Assembly (NCBI GenBank): GCA_031404015.1
Contig: JANNGT010000066.1
Location: forward strand, 1-13,434
Origin: RPQJ01 sp031404015
GTDB lineage: Bacteria > Pseudomonadota > Gammaproteobacteria > Steroidobacterales > Steroidobacteraceae
Direction: 5' to 3'
DNA: 13,434 nt
How positions within the stretch are numbered: position 1 is the first letter of the stretch; each line of letters begins with the position of its first letter. A program made the translations under genes and the position numbers. The notes beneath the pieces were generated by a model. The model saw nothing but the letters and a program-made list of their open reading frames with translations, made no database searches and was not told the DNA's origin. Positions 1 through 6,700 of the stretch are shown in pieces.

Positions 1-77
1 TGGGATCTGCTCTCCGGTGCTACGGGACGCGGGGCGGCGGCTGGCCGGGTGAGGGTCTCGAATCTGGTTACCCCGGT

Positions 78-95
78 GGGGGGCCTGGGCCCCCC
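78..95 (-). terminator. GC-only hairpin downstream of the M23 gene
   Basis: A run of six G plus C at 78-84 pairs with G plus six C at 89-95 around a 4-nt loop. It lies just beyond the GGGGTTA tract that follows the M23 stop codon, in the direction of transcription. No T-run follows, so it is not a classical intrinsic terminator. It may help end or pause M23 transcription before the next gene, by synteny probably secA outside the window. Nothing else is recognisable in 1-77. Confidence 0.3.
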
Positions 96-99
96 CAAA

Positions 100-124
100 C
101 CCCTAACCCCTAACCCCTAACCCC
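100..124 (-). repeat. GGGGTTA heptamer tract after the M23 stop codon
   Basis: Four C4 runs separated by TAA (three full heptamers plus a final CCCC) on the plus strand. The minus strand, which is the M23 sense strand, therefore reads GGGG-TTA repeated with four G4 runs, enough for an intramolecular G-quadruplex in DNA or RNA. The tract starts 5 nt (AGAAA) after the M23 stop codon. The same unit recurs near 1497-1524, 1568-1597 and 12911-12928, each time directly after a stop codon and G-rich in the sense direction. Confidence 0.9.
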
Positions 125-129
125 TTTCT

Positions 130-1038
130 TCAGGGTGCCGCTAAATACCGCTTGGGGTTCAGCACGTTGCCATCGCGCAGCACTTCGAAGTGCACGTGAG
201 TACCGGTCGAGCGACCCGTGCTGCCGATCACTGCGATCGCATCGCTCTTCTGCACGGATGCGCCTACGCGCACGAGGTTGCGCGAATTGTGGCCGTAGCG
301 CGTCATGTAACCCGTCGGGTGCGTGATCTCGACCACGTTGCCGTAGCCATCCTTCCAGCCCGAAAACGTGACGACGCCGGGGCCCACCGCAACGACGCGC
401 GACCCTGCCGGGCCCGCGAAGTCGACGCCCGCATGGAACGCGCCGCGACCCGTGAACGGATCGGTGCGGTAACCAAAGTGCGAAGAAATCCAGCCGCCGA
501 TCAGCGGCAGGCCGCCGGGCGTGATGCGCTGGCCGAGCTCACGCGAGGCCATGACCATTTCCAGCGCCTGCAATTGCTGTTCACGGTCGCTGATCTGGTG
601 TTCGAGGGCGTCGAGCACCTTGGTGAGCTCGGGCACCTGCACGGAGCCGCCGGGCGTCTCCTGCCCTTCCGGTCCACCGGCAGGGGGCGCCTTGTCGAAA
701 TCAAACTCGCCGCGGTCGAGGCCTGCCAGATCGGTGAGTCGGCGGCCGAGGGCATCGAGCCGAATCAACTGCGCATTGAGCGAGCCCACGCGCGTCGCCA
801 GCGCGTCGACCTTGCCGTCGAGTTGTCCGCGAGCTGCCTGCAAGTCGGTTTTCTGCTGCGCGATCGCGCGCGCATACGCGCGATGTTCGGCGTTGCCGCC
901 GAGGAGGAAGCGACCAAGCATCAGCCCCACGACGAAAATCGCGGCGACGATGAGCGCCCCGGCCAGCAGGACGCGCGGACCCTTCAGGTCCAGCTCACGC
1001 GTGCGGCCCCTGGGGCCCGTAACGATCCGCAAATTCAT
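130..1038 (-). CDS. M23 family metallopeptidase with N-terminal membrane anchor and coiled coil
   Basis: A 302-residue predicted murein endopeptidase or LytM-type activator acting on periplasmic peptidoglycan. Residues 23-47 form one hydrophobic segment, so the protein is probably anchored in the inner membrane. Residues about 55-108 and 137-168 look like coiled coil, separated by a Gly/Pro-rich linker. The M23 domain covers about 185-297. H202 and D206 (HAGVD) and H283 (HVH) are the expected zinc ligands; H250 (YGH) and H281 are the expected catalytic histidines, so it looks active. The open frame runs back to 1371, but the start at 1038 is preferred: it gives the usual short cytoplasmic N-terminus (MNLRIV) followed by the membrane segment, has an AGGGG about 12 nt upstream, and avoids overlap with dciA. 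A peptidase of this type lies between dciA and secA in pseudomonads, and the position here agrees. Confidence 0.9.
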   Translation of the reverse strand: MNLRIVTGPRGRTRELDLKGPRVLLAGALIVAAIFVVGLMLGRFLLGGNAEHRAYARAIAQQKTDLQAARGQLDGKVDALATRVGSLNAQLIRLDALGRRLTDLAGLDRGEFDFDKAPPAGGPEGQETPGGSVQVPELTKVLDALEHQISDREQQLQALEMVMASRELGQRITPGGLPLIGGWISSHFGYRTDPFTGRGAFHAGVDFAGPAGSRVVAVGPGVVTFSGWKDGYGNVVEITHPTGYMTRYGHNSRNLVRVGASVQKSDAIAVIGSTGRSTGTHVHFEVLRDGNVLNPKRYLAAP

Positions 1039-1115
1039 GCCGCGTGCGCCCCTGCGGTGCTTCGTTGGCGAAAGTGAGACGGTCGCCCGACGAGCCCTGA
1101 GGCATCGTTGCGTCG

Positions 1116-1162
1116 TGTCACGAATTCGCGAGACTATCGCCCATCCGCCTTCCATTTGGCAA
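1116..1162 (-). promoter_or_regulatory. Candidate M23 promoter overlapping an imperfect palindrome
   Basis: Read on the minus strand, TTGCCA (1157-1162; 5 of 6 to the sigma70 -35 box) and GATAGT (1133-1138; 4 of 6 to the -10 box) are separated by 18 nt. A start site near 1126 would give a leader of about 90 nt. An interrupted palindrome centred on CGAATTCG (1121-1128, arms extending to 1116 and 1133) overlaps the -10 edge and the predicted start, where an operator would sit. This is a pattern match by eye in the 157-nt gap between the divergent M23 and dciA genes. No convincing promoter or Shine-Dalgarno was seen for dciA itself. Confidence 0.3.
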
Positions 1163-1195
1163 CCGAATCGGCCGTTTGCACAGTTTATCTTAACA

Positions 1196-1492
1196 ATGCC
1201 TGACCACCTGAAATCGCTGTTTGGAGGGCTTACGCCTGGCCTCGCCGCCCTTGAGAAAAAAGCGGCGGCGGCGCAATCGCTGACCGAAAAGGTGCGCCTC
1301 GAACTGGGCGCTCCGCTGCGACCGCACCTGGTCTCGGCCTCGCGTAAAGGGGAAGACCTGGTGGTCATCATGGATTCCGCAGCGTGGACCCCACGGGTGC
1401 GCTATGGCGCGCAGGCGCTCAAGGAAAAGCTGCTGCTGGCGGGGGAACCCCCGATCCAGAAAGTGCAGGTGAAGGTGCGGGGAAGGGGCTGA
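1196..1492 (+). CDS. dciA: DciA-family (DUF721) protein, short form
   Basis: A 98-residue protein with the DUF721 pattern: a helical N-terminus with Lys/Ala-rich helix, then LRPHLVSAS, a beta strand LVVIMDSAAW with W64, and the helix YGAQALKEKLL. DciA partners with the DnaB replicative helicase in bacteria that lack DnaC. The family assignment also rests on position: between lpxC and the M23/secA genes and transcribed opposite to them, as in pseudomonads. It is short. The Vibrio cholerae protein is roughly 150-160 residues, with a disordered C-terminal tail; here the frame stops soon after the KH-like core, at a G-rich stretch leading into a GGGGTTA tract. The start ATG lacks a clear Shine-Dalgarno; the frame stays open upstream, but that sequence is the intergenic region and antisense of the M23 gene and does not look coding. 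Confidence 0.8.
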   Translation: MPDHLKSLFGGLTPGLAALEKKAAAAQSLTEKVRLELGAPLRPHLVSASRKGEDLVVIMDSAAWTPRVRYGAQALKEKLLLAGEPPIQKVQVKVRGRG

Positions 1493-1495
1493 AGA

Positions 1496-1598
1496 AGGGG
1501 TTAGGGGTTAGGGGATAGGGGTTAGTCGGAAGTGCGGCTGAAGCATCATGTGCTGCGGGTCCTCTTCACTAACCCCTATCCCCTAGTCACTAACCCCT
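1496..1598. repeat. Long inverted repeat of GGGGTTA units between convergent dciA and lpxC
   Basis: Arms 1496-1526 and 1568-1598 pair over 31 positions around a 41-nt loop: 28 Watson-Crick pairs, two G-U type pairs (1507 and 1508) and one mismatch (1505:1589). The inner 18 pairs (1509-1526 with 1568-1585) are perfect. Both arms are built from degenerate GGGGTTA heptamers, G-rich in the sense direction of the gene just upstream of each arm. The left arm starts 4 nt after the dciA stop and the right arm 2 nt after the lpxC stop. Placed between convergent genes, it could act as a bidirectional transcription end or a cruciform. It could also be a REPIN-like pair of small dispersed elements. Confidence 0.85.
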
Positions 1599-1634
1599 GT
1601 TACGTCGCGGCGGCGGCAGCCGCTGCGACGTAAC
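1599..1634 (-). terminator. 16-bp hairpin overlapping the lpxC stop codon
   Basis: Arms 1599-1614 and 1619-1634 pair with one G-T (1609:1624) around a GGCA tetraloop. The hairpin covers the last eleven codons of lpxC and its TAA stop. It encodes Tyr-Val, seven Ala and Thr. In the lpxC transcript it is followed at once by the G-rich arm of the inverted repeat at 1568-1598. There is no T-run, so termination by the classical mechanism is not expected; protection of the 3' end or translation-coupled folding are alternatives. Confidence 0.5.
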
Positions 1635-2517
1635 TGATCGGCGCATCCTGCAGCGTCTCGAACGTCACTTCTTCCCAGGCCGTGGCATCGGCCATGACCG
1701 TGCGCAGCAGGCGGTTATTGAGGCCGTGGCCGGACTTGTAGCCGCTGAACTCGCCGATGAGGCTGTGGCCCAGCAGGTAAAGGTCGCCGATCGCGTCGAG
1801 GATCTTGTGCTTCACGAACTCGTCTTCGTAGCGCAGCCCGTCCTCGTTCAGGACCCGGTAATCGTCGAGCACGATCGCGTTGTCCAGGTTGCCGCCGAGC
1901 GCCAGGTTCTGCGCCCGCATGTGCTCGAGGTCGCGCATGAAGCCGAACGTGCGCGCGCGGCTCACCTCGCGCAGGAACGTCGTCGTCGAGAAATCCATCG
2001 AGGCGACCTGCGAGCGACGCTTGAACACCGGATGGTCGAACTCGATTTCAAAATTAACTTTAAAACCATCATAGGGATCGAACCGCGCCCACTTGTCGCC
2101 GTCCTCCACCTTAACGCTCTTCTTGATGCGCACGAAGCGCTTCGCGGCGTTCTGTTCCTCGATCCCGGCCGACTGCAGCAGGAACACGAAGGGAGCGGCG
2201 CTGCCGTCCATGATCGGCACTTCGCCCGCGCTCAGTTCGACGACCAGGTTGTCGATGCCCAGCCCCGCGAGCGCCGACATGAGGTGTTCGACGGTCGACA
2301 CCGTGCCGCCTTCGACCGTGAGGCTGGTGCCGAGGGTGGTCTGGCTGACGTTGCCGGCCTTGGCCGGGATGTCGATCAGCTGGTCCAGGTCGGTGCGCCG
2401 GAAGACGACGCCCGAATTGACGGGGGCCGGGCGCAGCACCATCAGCACTTTTTTGCCGGTGTGCAGGCCGATGCCGGTCGCGCGGATCGAATTCTTGAGC
2501 GTGCGTTGCTTCAGCAT
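1600..2517 (-). CDS. lpxC: UDP-3-O-acyl-N-acetylglucosamine deacetylase LpxC
   Basis: A 305-residue zinc deacetylase, exactly the E. coli length, which catalyses the committed step of lipid A synthesis in the cytoplasm. All active-site residues are present: E77 and H78 in STVEHL (E. coli E78/H79), H237 and D241 in KHKILD (E. coli H238/D242), and H264 in KSGHGLNN (E. coli H265). The SRARTFGFMRD motif around Thr190 and the MDGSAAPF motif are intact. The start MLKQRTLKNS matches the family N-terminus; AGGG lies 12 nt upstream. The C-terminal tail is unusual, ending in seven alanines encoded by a DNA hairpin. The gene is normally next to ftsZ; here about 9 kb of catabolic genes separate them, so lpxC probably uses its own promoter near 2566-2594. 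Confidence 0.98.
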   Translation of the reverse strand: MLKQRTLKNSIRATGIGLHTGKKVLMVLRPAPVNSGVVFRRTDLDQLIDIPAKAGNVSQTTLGTSLTVEGGTVSTVEHLMSALAGLGIDNLVVELSAGEVPIMDGSAAPFVFLLQSAGIEEQNAAKRFVRIKKSVKVEDGDKWARFDPYDGFKVNFEIEFDHPVFKRRSQVASMDFSTTTFLREVSRARTFGFMRDLEHMRAQNLALGGNLDNAIVLDDYRVLNEDGLRYEDEFVKHKILDAIGDLYLLGHSLIGEFSGYKSGHGLNNRLLRTVMADATAWEEVTFETLQDAPISYVAAAAAAAT

Positions 2518-2565
2518 GAAACGGATTTGCCCTGAAACTTAGCCGCGCAGGTTACCATAAAACGT

Positions 2566-2594
2566 AAGATACGCCCTAACCCACTGTATATAAA
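2566..2594 (-). promoter_or_regulatory. Candidate lpxC promoter
   Basis: Read on the minus strand, TTTATA (2589-2594; 4 of 6 to the -35 box) and TATCTT (2566-2571; 4 of 6 to the -10 box) are 17 nt apart. They sit in the most AT-rich part of the gap between the kinase stop codon and the lpxC start. Initiation near 2559 would give a leader of about 40 nt. The spacer also contains GGGTTAGGG on the sense strand, a possible decayed relative of the heptamer tracts. By-eye match only. Confidence 0.35.
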
Positions 2595-2597
2595 GGA

Positions 2598-3686
2598 CTA
2601 AAACGCGGCTGCCCGCTGCGCCTGCCGCCAGGCGCAGTCGGCGATCGAATCCGCGAAGGTGGCGTATTCCCGGGCGCGCGCATTGACCGCCGTGCCGCGC
2701 ACGACGCGGCTGCGGATGCCGTGAAAAATCCCGGCAAGGCGGAACATCCCGAACGCGAGATAGAACTCGAGATCGCGCGGATCGATCTTGAACCCAGTGA
2801 CCTGTTCGTAGTGCGCCACGTATTCCTGCTCGGTGGGCAGGCCGAGCGCCGCCGGATCGCGGTCGCCCAGCATCGGGATCGACAGTGACGGCAGCCGGTA
2901 CACCATCAGGTGGTACGCGAAGTCGGCGAGCGGATCGCCCAACGCCGACAGTTCCCAATCCAGGATCGCGACCACGCGTGCTTCGGTGGGATGGAAGACA
3001 GCGTTGTCCGCGCGGTAATCGCCGTGCACCACTGCGGCCGGCGGCTCGTGCTGCGGCATGTTCCTGGGCAACCACTCGATGACGCGCTCCATCGAGTCGA
3101 CGCGCCCGCCCGCGGTGTCTTCCGTGTACTGCCTGGCGAAGCGCGCGATCTGTCGCGGCAGGTAGCCGGTGGGCTTGCCGTAGTCCGCGAGGTTTGCCGC
3201 CTCGGGTCGCACCCGGTGCAAGCGCGCGAGGGCGTCGCAGAGCGCGAGCGAATGAGCCCGACGCCGCTCGAGCGGCACGTCGGGAAACGACGGGTCCCAG
3301 AAGATGCGTCCTTCGACATGATCCATCACGTAGAACCATGTGCCGATCACCGCCTCGTCCGTGCACAGCGCGTACGTGCGCGGCACCGGCACGTCGGTGT
3401 GTTGTCCCAGTGCGCTGATGACCTTGTATTCGCGATCCACCGCATGCGCCGACGCCAGCAATTGCCCCGGTGGTTTACGCCGCAGCACGTAGCGTTTGCC
3501 CGGCGTGCTGAGCAGGTAGGTCGGATTGGACTGCCCGCCGCGGAATTGCCGGATCGTCAGCGGCCCTGCAAACCCTGCAACGTGCGACTCGAGGTACGAC
3601 ACGAGGCTGTCCGCACTGATCTCCATGCCCGGCCGCACCTCTGTCGTCGCGGCTTCGATCGAGGAGACAGTGGTGGTGCCGCTCAT
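2598..3686 (-). CDS. APH-fold phosphotransferase, ACAD10/ACAD11 kinase-domain type
   Basis: A 362-residue kinase-like protein of the aminoglycoside phosphotransferase family (PF01636). The nucleotide-binding N-lobe shows RQFRGGQSNPTY (47-57) and YVLRRKPPG (66-74). The catalytic loop is HGDYRADN (221-228), with D223 as the probable base and N228 as a metal ligand, and the metal-binding Asp is D243 in ILDWE. The RGGQSNPTY and LRRKPPG pattern is that of the subgroup fused to acyl-CoA dehydrogenase in animal ACAD10/11, not that of drug-resistance enzymes. Relatives include the kinase LvaA, which phosphorylates 4-hydroxyvaleryl-CoA in levulinate catabolism, so a hydroxyacyl-CoA kinase is a reasonable inference. 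It is last in the operon, 19 nt after the isomerase gene. The Met at 3686 has no strong Shine-Dalgarno; Met21 at 3626 is an alternative start. Confidence 0.88.
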   Translation of the reverse strand: MSGTTTVSSIEAATTEVRPGMEISADSLVSYLESHVAGFAGPLTIRQFRGGQSNPTYLLSTPGKRYVLRRKPPGQLLASAHAVDREYKVISALGQHTDVPVPRTYALCTDEAVIGTWFYVMDHVEGRIFWDPSFPDVPLERRRAHSLALCDALARLHRVRPEAANLADYGKPTGYLPRQIARFARQYTEDTAGGRVDSMERVIEWLPRNMPQHEPPAAVVHGDYRADNAVFHPTEARVVAILDWELSALGDPLADFAYHLMVYRLPSLSIPMLGDRDPAALGLPTEQEYVAHYEQVTGFKIDPRDLEFYLAFGMFRLAGIFHGIRSRVVRGTAVNARAREYATFADSIADCAWRQAQRAAAF

Positions 3687-3705
3687 GTGAGGTGCCTGCG
3701 TGGCG

Positions 3706-4482
3706 CTACTTGCCGCTGAACCTGGGCACCCGTTTTTCGCGGAAAGCAGCGACGCCTTCAGTGAAGTCCGCACTGTCGATGCAAGGCGCCTGCAGGTGCG
3801 CCTCGGCACGGATCGTCTGCTCATATCCCATGTCCGGCGCGCTGCGCAGCAGTTGCTTCATGTAGCCAAGCGCGATCGGCGCGGCATCGCAGAACTGCTC
3901 GGCCCACGCGACGGCCGCGGTGACGACCTGGTCGTCGGGGACCACGCGATTGGCCAGGTTCCATTCCAGGCATTTGGCGGCTAGCACGCGTTCGCCGCTG
4001 ATGGCGAGCTCGAAGGCACGACGATGACCCACGCGCTCGGTGAGCAACCACGTCAGGCCACCGTCGGGGACGAGACCAATCTTGGCGAATGGCACCTGGA
4101 AGAACGCGCTCTCGCCCATCACGACCAGGTCGCACACCAGCGCGAACGCGCCGCCGATGCCTGTTGCGAAGCCATTCACGGCCGCGATCACGGGCTTCGG
4201 CATGCGCGCGATCTCGCGCAGCGCGGCGCCGTATTCCTCGTTGAGCTGTCGTTCGACGTCGGCTCCCGACGTCATCGGCTCCGCCTTGAGGTCTGCGCCC
4301 GCGCTGAAGCCGCGGCCCGCGCCTGTCAAGACGACGGCACGCACGGCAGCGTCGGTCGCGACGGCCTGCAACGCCTGCTTCAACGCGCTGCGCAGGCCCG
4401 ACGTGAATCCGTTGAGGGACTCAGGCCTGTTCAGTGTGACGATCGCCACGCGACCGCGATGTTCGACCAGCACTTCTGTCAT
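3706..4482 (-). CDS. Crotonase-fold enoyl-CoA isomerase/hydratase, PaaG-like
   Basis: A 258-residue crotonase-superfamily protein. The oxyanion-hole segments are GFSAGAD (58-64) and NGFATGIGG (103-111). The two glutamates of true hydratases are absent: the first position is Ala112 (GGAFAL) and the second is Phe132 (VPFAKIG). Instead D140 in GLVPDGG corresponds to the catalytic Asp of PaaG, the ring-opening/double-bond isomerase of phenylacetate degradation, and the C-terminus TEGVAAFREKRVPRFSGK is PaaG-like. It most likely shifts a double bond and is not a hydratase; the neighbouring multifunctional enzyme carries an intact hydratase site. It lies 16 nt after that gene with a good AAGGA Shine-Dalgarno and 19 nt before the kinase gene. 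The substrate cannot be read from sequence. Confidence 0.9.
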   Translation of the reverse strand: MTEVLVEHRGRVAIVTLNRPESLNGFTSGLRSALKQALQAVATDAAVRAVVLTGAGRGFSAGADLKAEPMTSGADVERQLNEEYGAALREIARMPKPVIAAVNGFATGIGGAFALVCDLVVMGESAFFQVPFAKIGLVPDGGLTWLLTERVGHRRAFELAISGERVLAAKCLEWNLANRVVPDDQVVTAAVAWAEQFCDAAPIALGYMKQLLRSAPDMGYEQTIRAEAHLQAPCIDSADFTEGVAAFREKRVPRFSGK

Positions 4483-4498
4483 GTTTTCCTTCAGCTCC

Positions 4499-6673
4499 TC
4501 ACGAGGCCTTGGCAGCGGCCTTGGCCGCGCCGTCGTAGTACGTCTCGCCGCTCTGCGCGCGCAGCAGCAGCCCCTTGGTCGGCTTGAAGCGCTCGCCGTA
4601 CAGCTTCGCGAGTCGCTTGCATTCGGCCACGAATTTCACCGGCCCGATCGTATCGATGTACGACAACGTGCCGCCGGTATAGGCCGGAAAACCCCAGCCG
4701 AGGAACGAGCCGAGATCCGCTTCGTGCACGCTGCGCAACACGCCATCCTCGAAGCAGCGCGCGGTTTCCAGTGCCTGGATGTAAAGCAGCCGCGTCTTGA
4801 GCTCTTCGATGCTGGGTTGCTGTGCAAGCCGCGGATATTCGTTGACGAGCCCGGCCCACAGCGTCTTCTTGCCGCCTTCCGGGTAATCGTAATAGCCGGC
4901 GCCGCTCTTGCGGCCGAGGCGCTTGAGGTCTTCAACGAAGTGCTTCACGACCGGCAAGCTGACCGGCTCCTTGTACTTCGCCCCCAGGTCTTCACGCGAC
5001 TGCGAGATGACCTTGTAAGCAAGTTCGAGGCTGACTTCGTCACTGACGGCGAGCGGTCCGACCGGCATGCCCGCAAGCTTGCCCGCGCTTTCGATCAGCT
5101 GCGGATCGATGCCTTCGGCCAGCATCTTCGCGCCTTCGGCCGTGTACGTGCCGAAGCAGCGGCTCGTGTAGAAGCCGCGGCTGTCGTTGACCACGATCGG
5201 CGTCTTCTTGAGCTGGCCGACGTAGTCGAGCGCACGCGCGATGGCCGCACTGCTCGTCTGCTTGCCGACGATGATCTCCACCAGCGGCATCTTCTCGACC
5301 GGTGAGAAAAAATGGATGCCGATGAAATTCTTAGGCCGCTGCGACGCCTTGGCGAGACCCGTGATCGGCAGCGTCGACGTGTTGCTGGCGAACACGGCGT
5401 CCTTGGCGATGACAGCCTCGGTCTTCGCCGTGACGTCGGCCTTGATCTCGCGCTTCTCGAACACGGCCTCGATGACGAGGTCTGCGCCTGCGAGCTGCGC
5501 GTAGTCGACGGTCGGCTTGATGCGGGCCAGCACCGCGGCGGCCTGTTCCTGCGTGCGACGGCCTTTCTCGACTTCCTTCCCCAGCAGCTTCGCCGAATAC
5601 GCCTTGCCCTTCTCGGCCTGCTCCGCCGTCGAATCAATCAGAATAACTTCCATGCCTGCCAGCGCCGAGACATAGGCAACGCCGGCGCCCATCATGCCGG
5701 CGCCGAGCACGCCGAGCTTCTTCACCTGCGACTTCGGCACGTCCGCGGGGCGCACCGAGAGCTTGTCGGCATGGCCCTTATTCACGAACATCGTGCGGAT
5801 CAGGTTGCGCGCGACCGGTCCGGTCACGAGCGTCGCGAAGTACTTTGCTTCGACTTCGAGGCCTTTCTCGATCGGCAGCAGCGTGCCTTCGAACACGCAC
5901 GAAAGGATCGCTGCGGGCGCGGGATAGTTGTGCAGCGTCTTCCTGGCGACGAGCGCCGTCGCGCCCATGAAAGTCTGCGTGGTACCGGCGCTGGCGAATG
6001 CGACGCCGCCCGGCACGCGGTAGCCCTTCTGGTCCCACGGCTGCACGGCAACCGGCGAGCTCATGAGCCAGCGCCTGGCTGCGGCGATGAGTTCGCCCGC
6101 GGGTACCACTTCATGCACGAGCCCCAGCCTCTTCGCTTCGGCGGCCGCGATGTTGCCGCCTTCGAGCAGGAACGGCAGTGACTGCGTGACGCCGATCAGG
6201 CGCGGCATGCGCTGCGTGCCACCGCCGCCCGGCAGCAGGCCCACCTTGACTTCGGGCAGGCCCACGAAGGCCTTGGGATCGTCCGCGATCACGCGGTAAT
6301 GACACGCGAGACACAGTTCGAAACCGCCCCCGAGCGCGAGTCCGTTGATCGCAGCCACAAAGGGCTTGCCGCAGGTTTCGATCCGCCGCAGCAGTCGACC
6401 CAGGCCCGTGAAGTTCTCGTACACATGTACCGCCGAATGCTGCGGGCCGAAGCTGCGCAGGAACTCGGTCAGGTCGTAGCCGGCGAGGAAGCTTGGCTTG
6501 CCCGACGTGACGATGGCACCGCGGATGGCACTGTCAGCGACGATCTGGTCGACGATGGCCGCCAGTTCCGCTTCGACTTCGGGCCCGAGCACGTTCATCG
6601 AACGTCCGGGACTGTCCATCGTGATCAGCGCGATGCCGTCGGCGTCGACGGCCAGGTTGAAATGCGTCTGCAT
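4499..6673 (-). CDS. FadB/FadJ-like enoyl-CoA hydratase / 3-hydroxyacyl-CoA dehydrogenase
   Basis: A 724-residue multifunctional beta-oxidation protein carrying out hydration of 2-enoyl-CoA and NAD-dependent oxidation of 3-hydroxyacyl-CoA. The N-terminal crotonase domain (about 1-200) keeps both glutamates, E119 in GGGFEL and E141 in GLPEVKVG. The dehydrogenase Rossmann motif is GAGMMG (324-329). S433, H454 and E466 match the human HAD Ser-His-Glu set. The residue aligned with HAD Asn208 is Ser504 (GFYTSR), as I recall for the mycobacterial FadB subgroup, so it is a subfamily trait and not damage. The C-terminal HAD repeat ends with the GFPAYTGG motif. The start has AGGA about 11 nt upstream. 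It follows the thiolase gene by 27 nt and precedes the isomerase by 16 nt, so the pair works as a beta-oxidation FadB/FadA module. Confidence 0.96.
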   Translation of the reverse strand: MQTHFNLAVDADGIALITMDSPGRSMNVLGPEVEAELAAIVDQIVADSAIRGAIVTSGKPSFLAGYDLTEFLRSFGPQHSAVHVYENFTGLGRLLRRIETCGKPFVAAINGLALGGGFELCLACHYRVIADDPKAFVGLPEVKVGLLPGGGGTQRMPRLIGVTQSLPFLLEGGNIAAAEAKRLGLVHEVVPAGELIAAARRWLMSSPVAVQPWDQKGYRVPGGVAFASAGTTQTFMGATALVARKTLHNYPAPAAILSCVFEGTLLPIEKGLEVEAKYFATLVTGPVARNLIRTMFVNKGHADKLSVRPADVPKSQVKKLGVLGAGMMGAGVAYVSALAGMEVILIDSTAEQAEKGKAYSAKLLGKEVEKGRRTQEQAAAVLARIKPTVDYAQLAGADLVIEAVFEKREIKADVTAKTEAVIAKDAVFASNTSTLPITGLAKASQRPKNFIGIHFFSPVEKMPLVEIIVGKQTSSAAIARALDYVGQLKKTPIVVNDSRGFYTSRCFGTYTAEGAKMLAEGIDPQLIESAGKLAGMPVGPLAVSDEVSLELAYKVISQSREDLGAKYKEPVSLPVVKHFVEDLKRLGRKSGAGYYDYPEGGKKTLWAGLVNEYPRLAQQPSIEELKTRLLYIQALETARCFEDGVLRSVHEADLGSFLGWGFPAYTGGTLSYIDTIGPVKFVAECKRLAKLYGERFKPTKGLLLRAQSGETYYDGAAKAAAKAS

Positions 6674-6700
6674 ATGCTGGTTTCCTGGTCGGTCGGCGCG

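Noticed and set aside
100..124. Telomere or linear replicon end, because TTAGGGG resembles eukaryotic telomere repeats
   Set aside because: The tracts have only three or four units, occur at several internal sites in both orientations, and follow bacterial stop codons. No sign of a chromosome end is present.
2539..3366. Possible frameshift or second gene within the kinase gene
   Set aside because: The 275-codon alternative minus-strand frame has Arg-rich low-complexity translation, while the 2598-3686 frame carries all kinase motifs uninterrupted.
4040..5305. A 421-codon open frame on the plus strand opposite the FadB-like and isomerase genes
   Set aside because: The translation is Arg/Ala/His-rich with no recognisable domain, and it lies antisense to two genes with intact catalytic motifs. 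Long antisense frames are normal in DNA of this GC content.
4499..6673. Damaged dehydrogenase active site because Ser504 replaces the HAD Asn208
   Set aside because: The GF(Y/F)TSR motif is, as far as I recall, normal in the mycobacterial-type FadB subgroup, and the Ser-His-Glu residues are intact.
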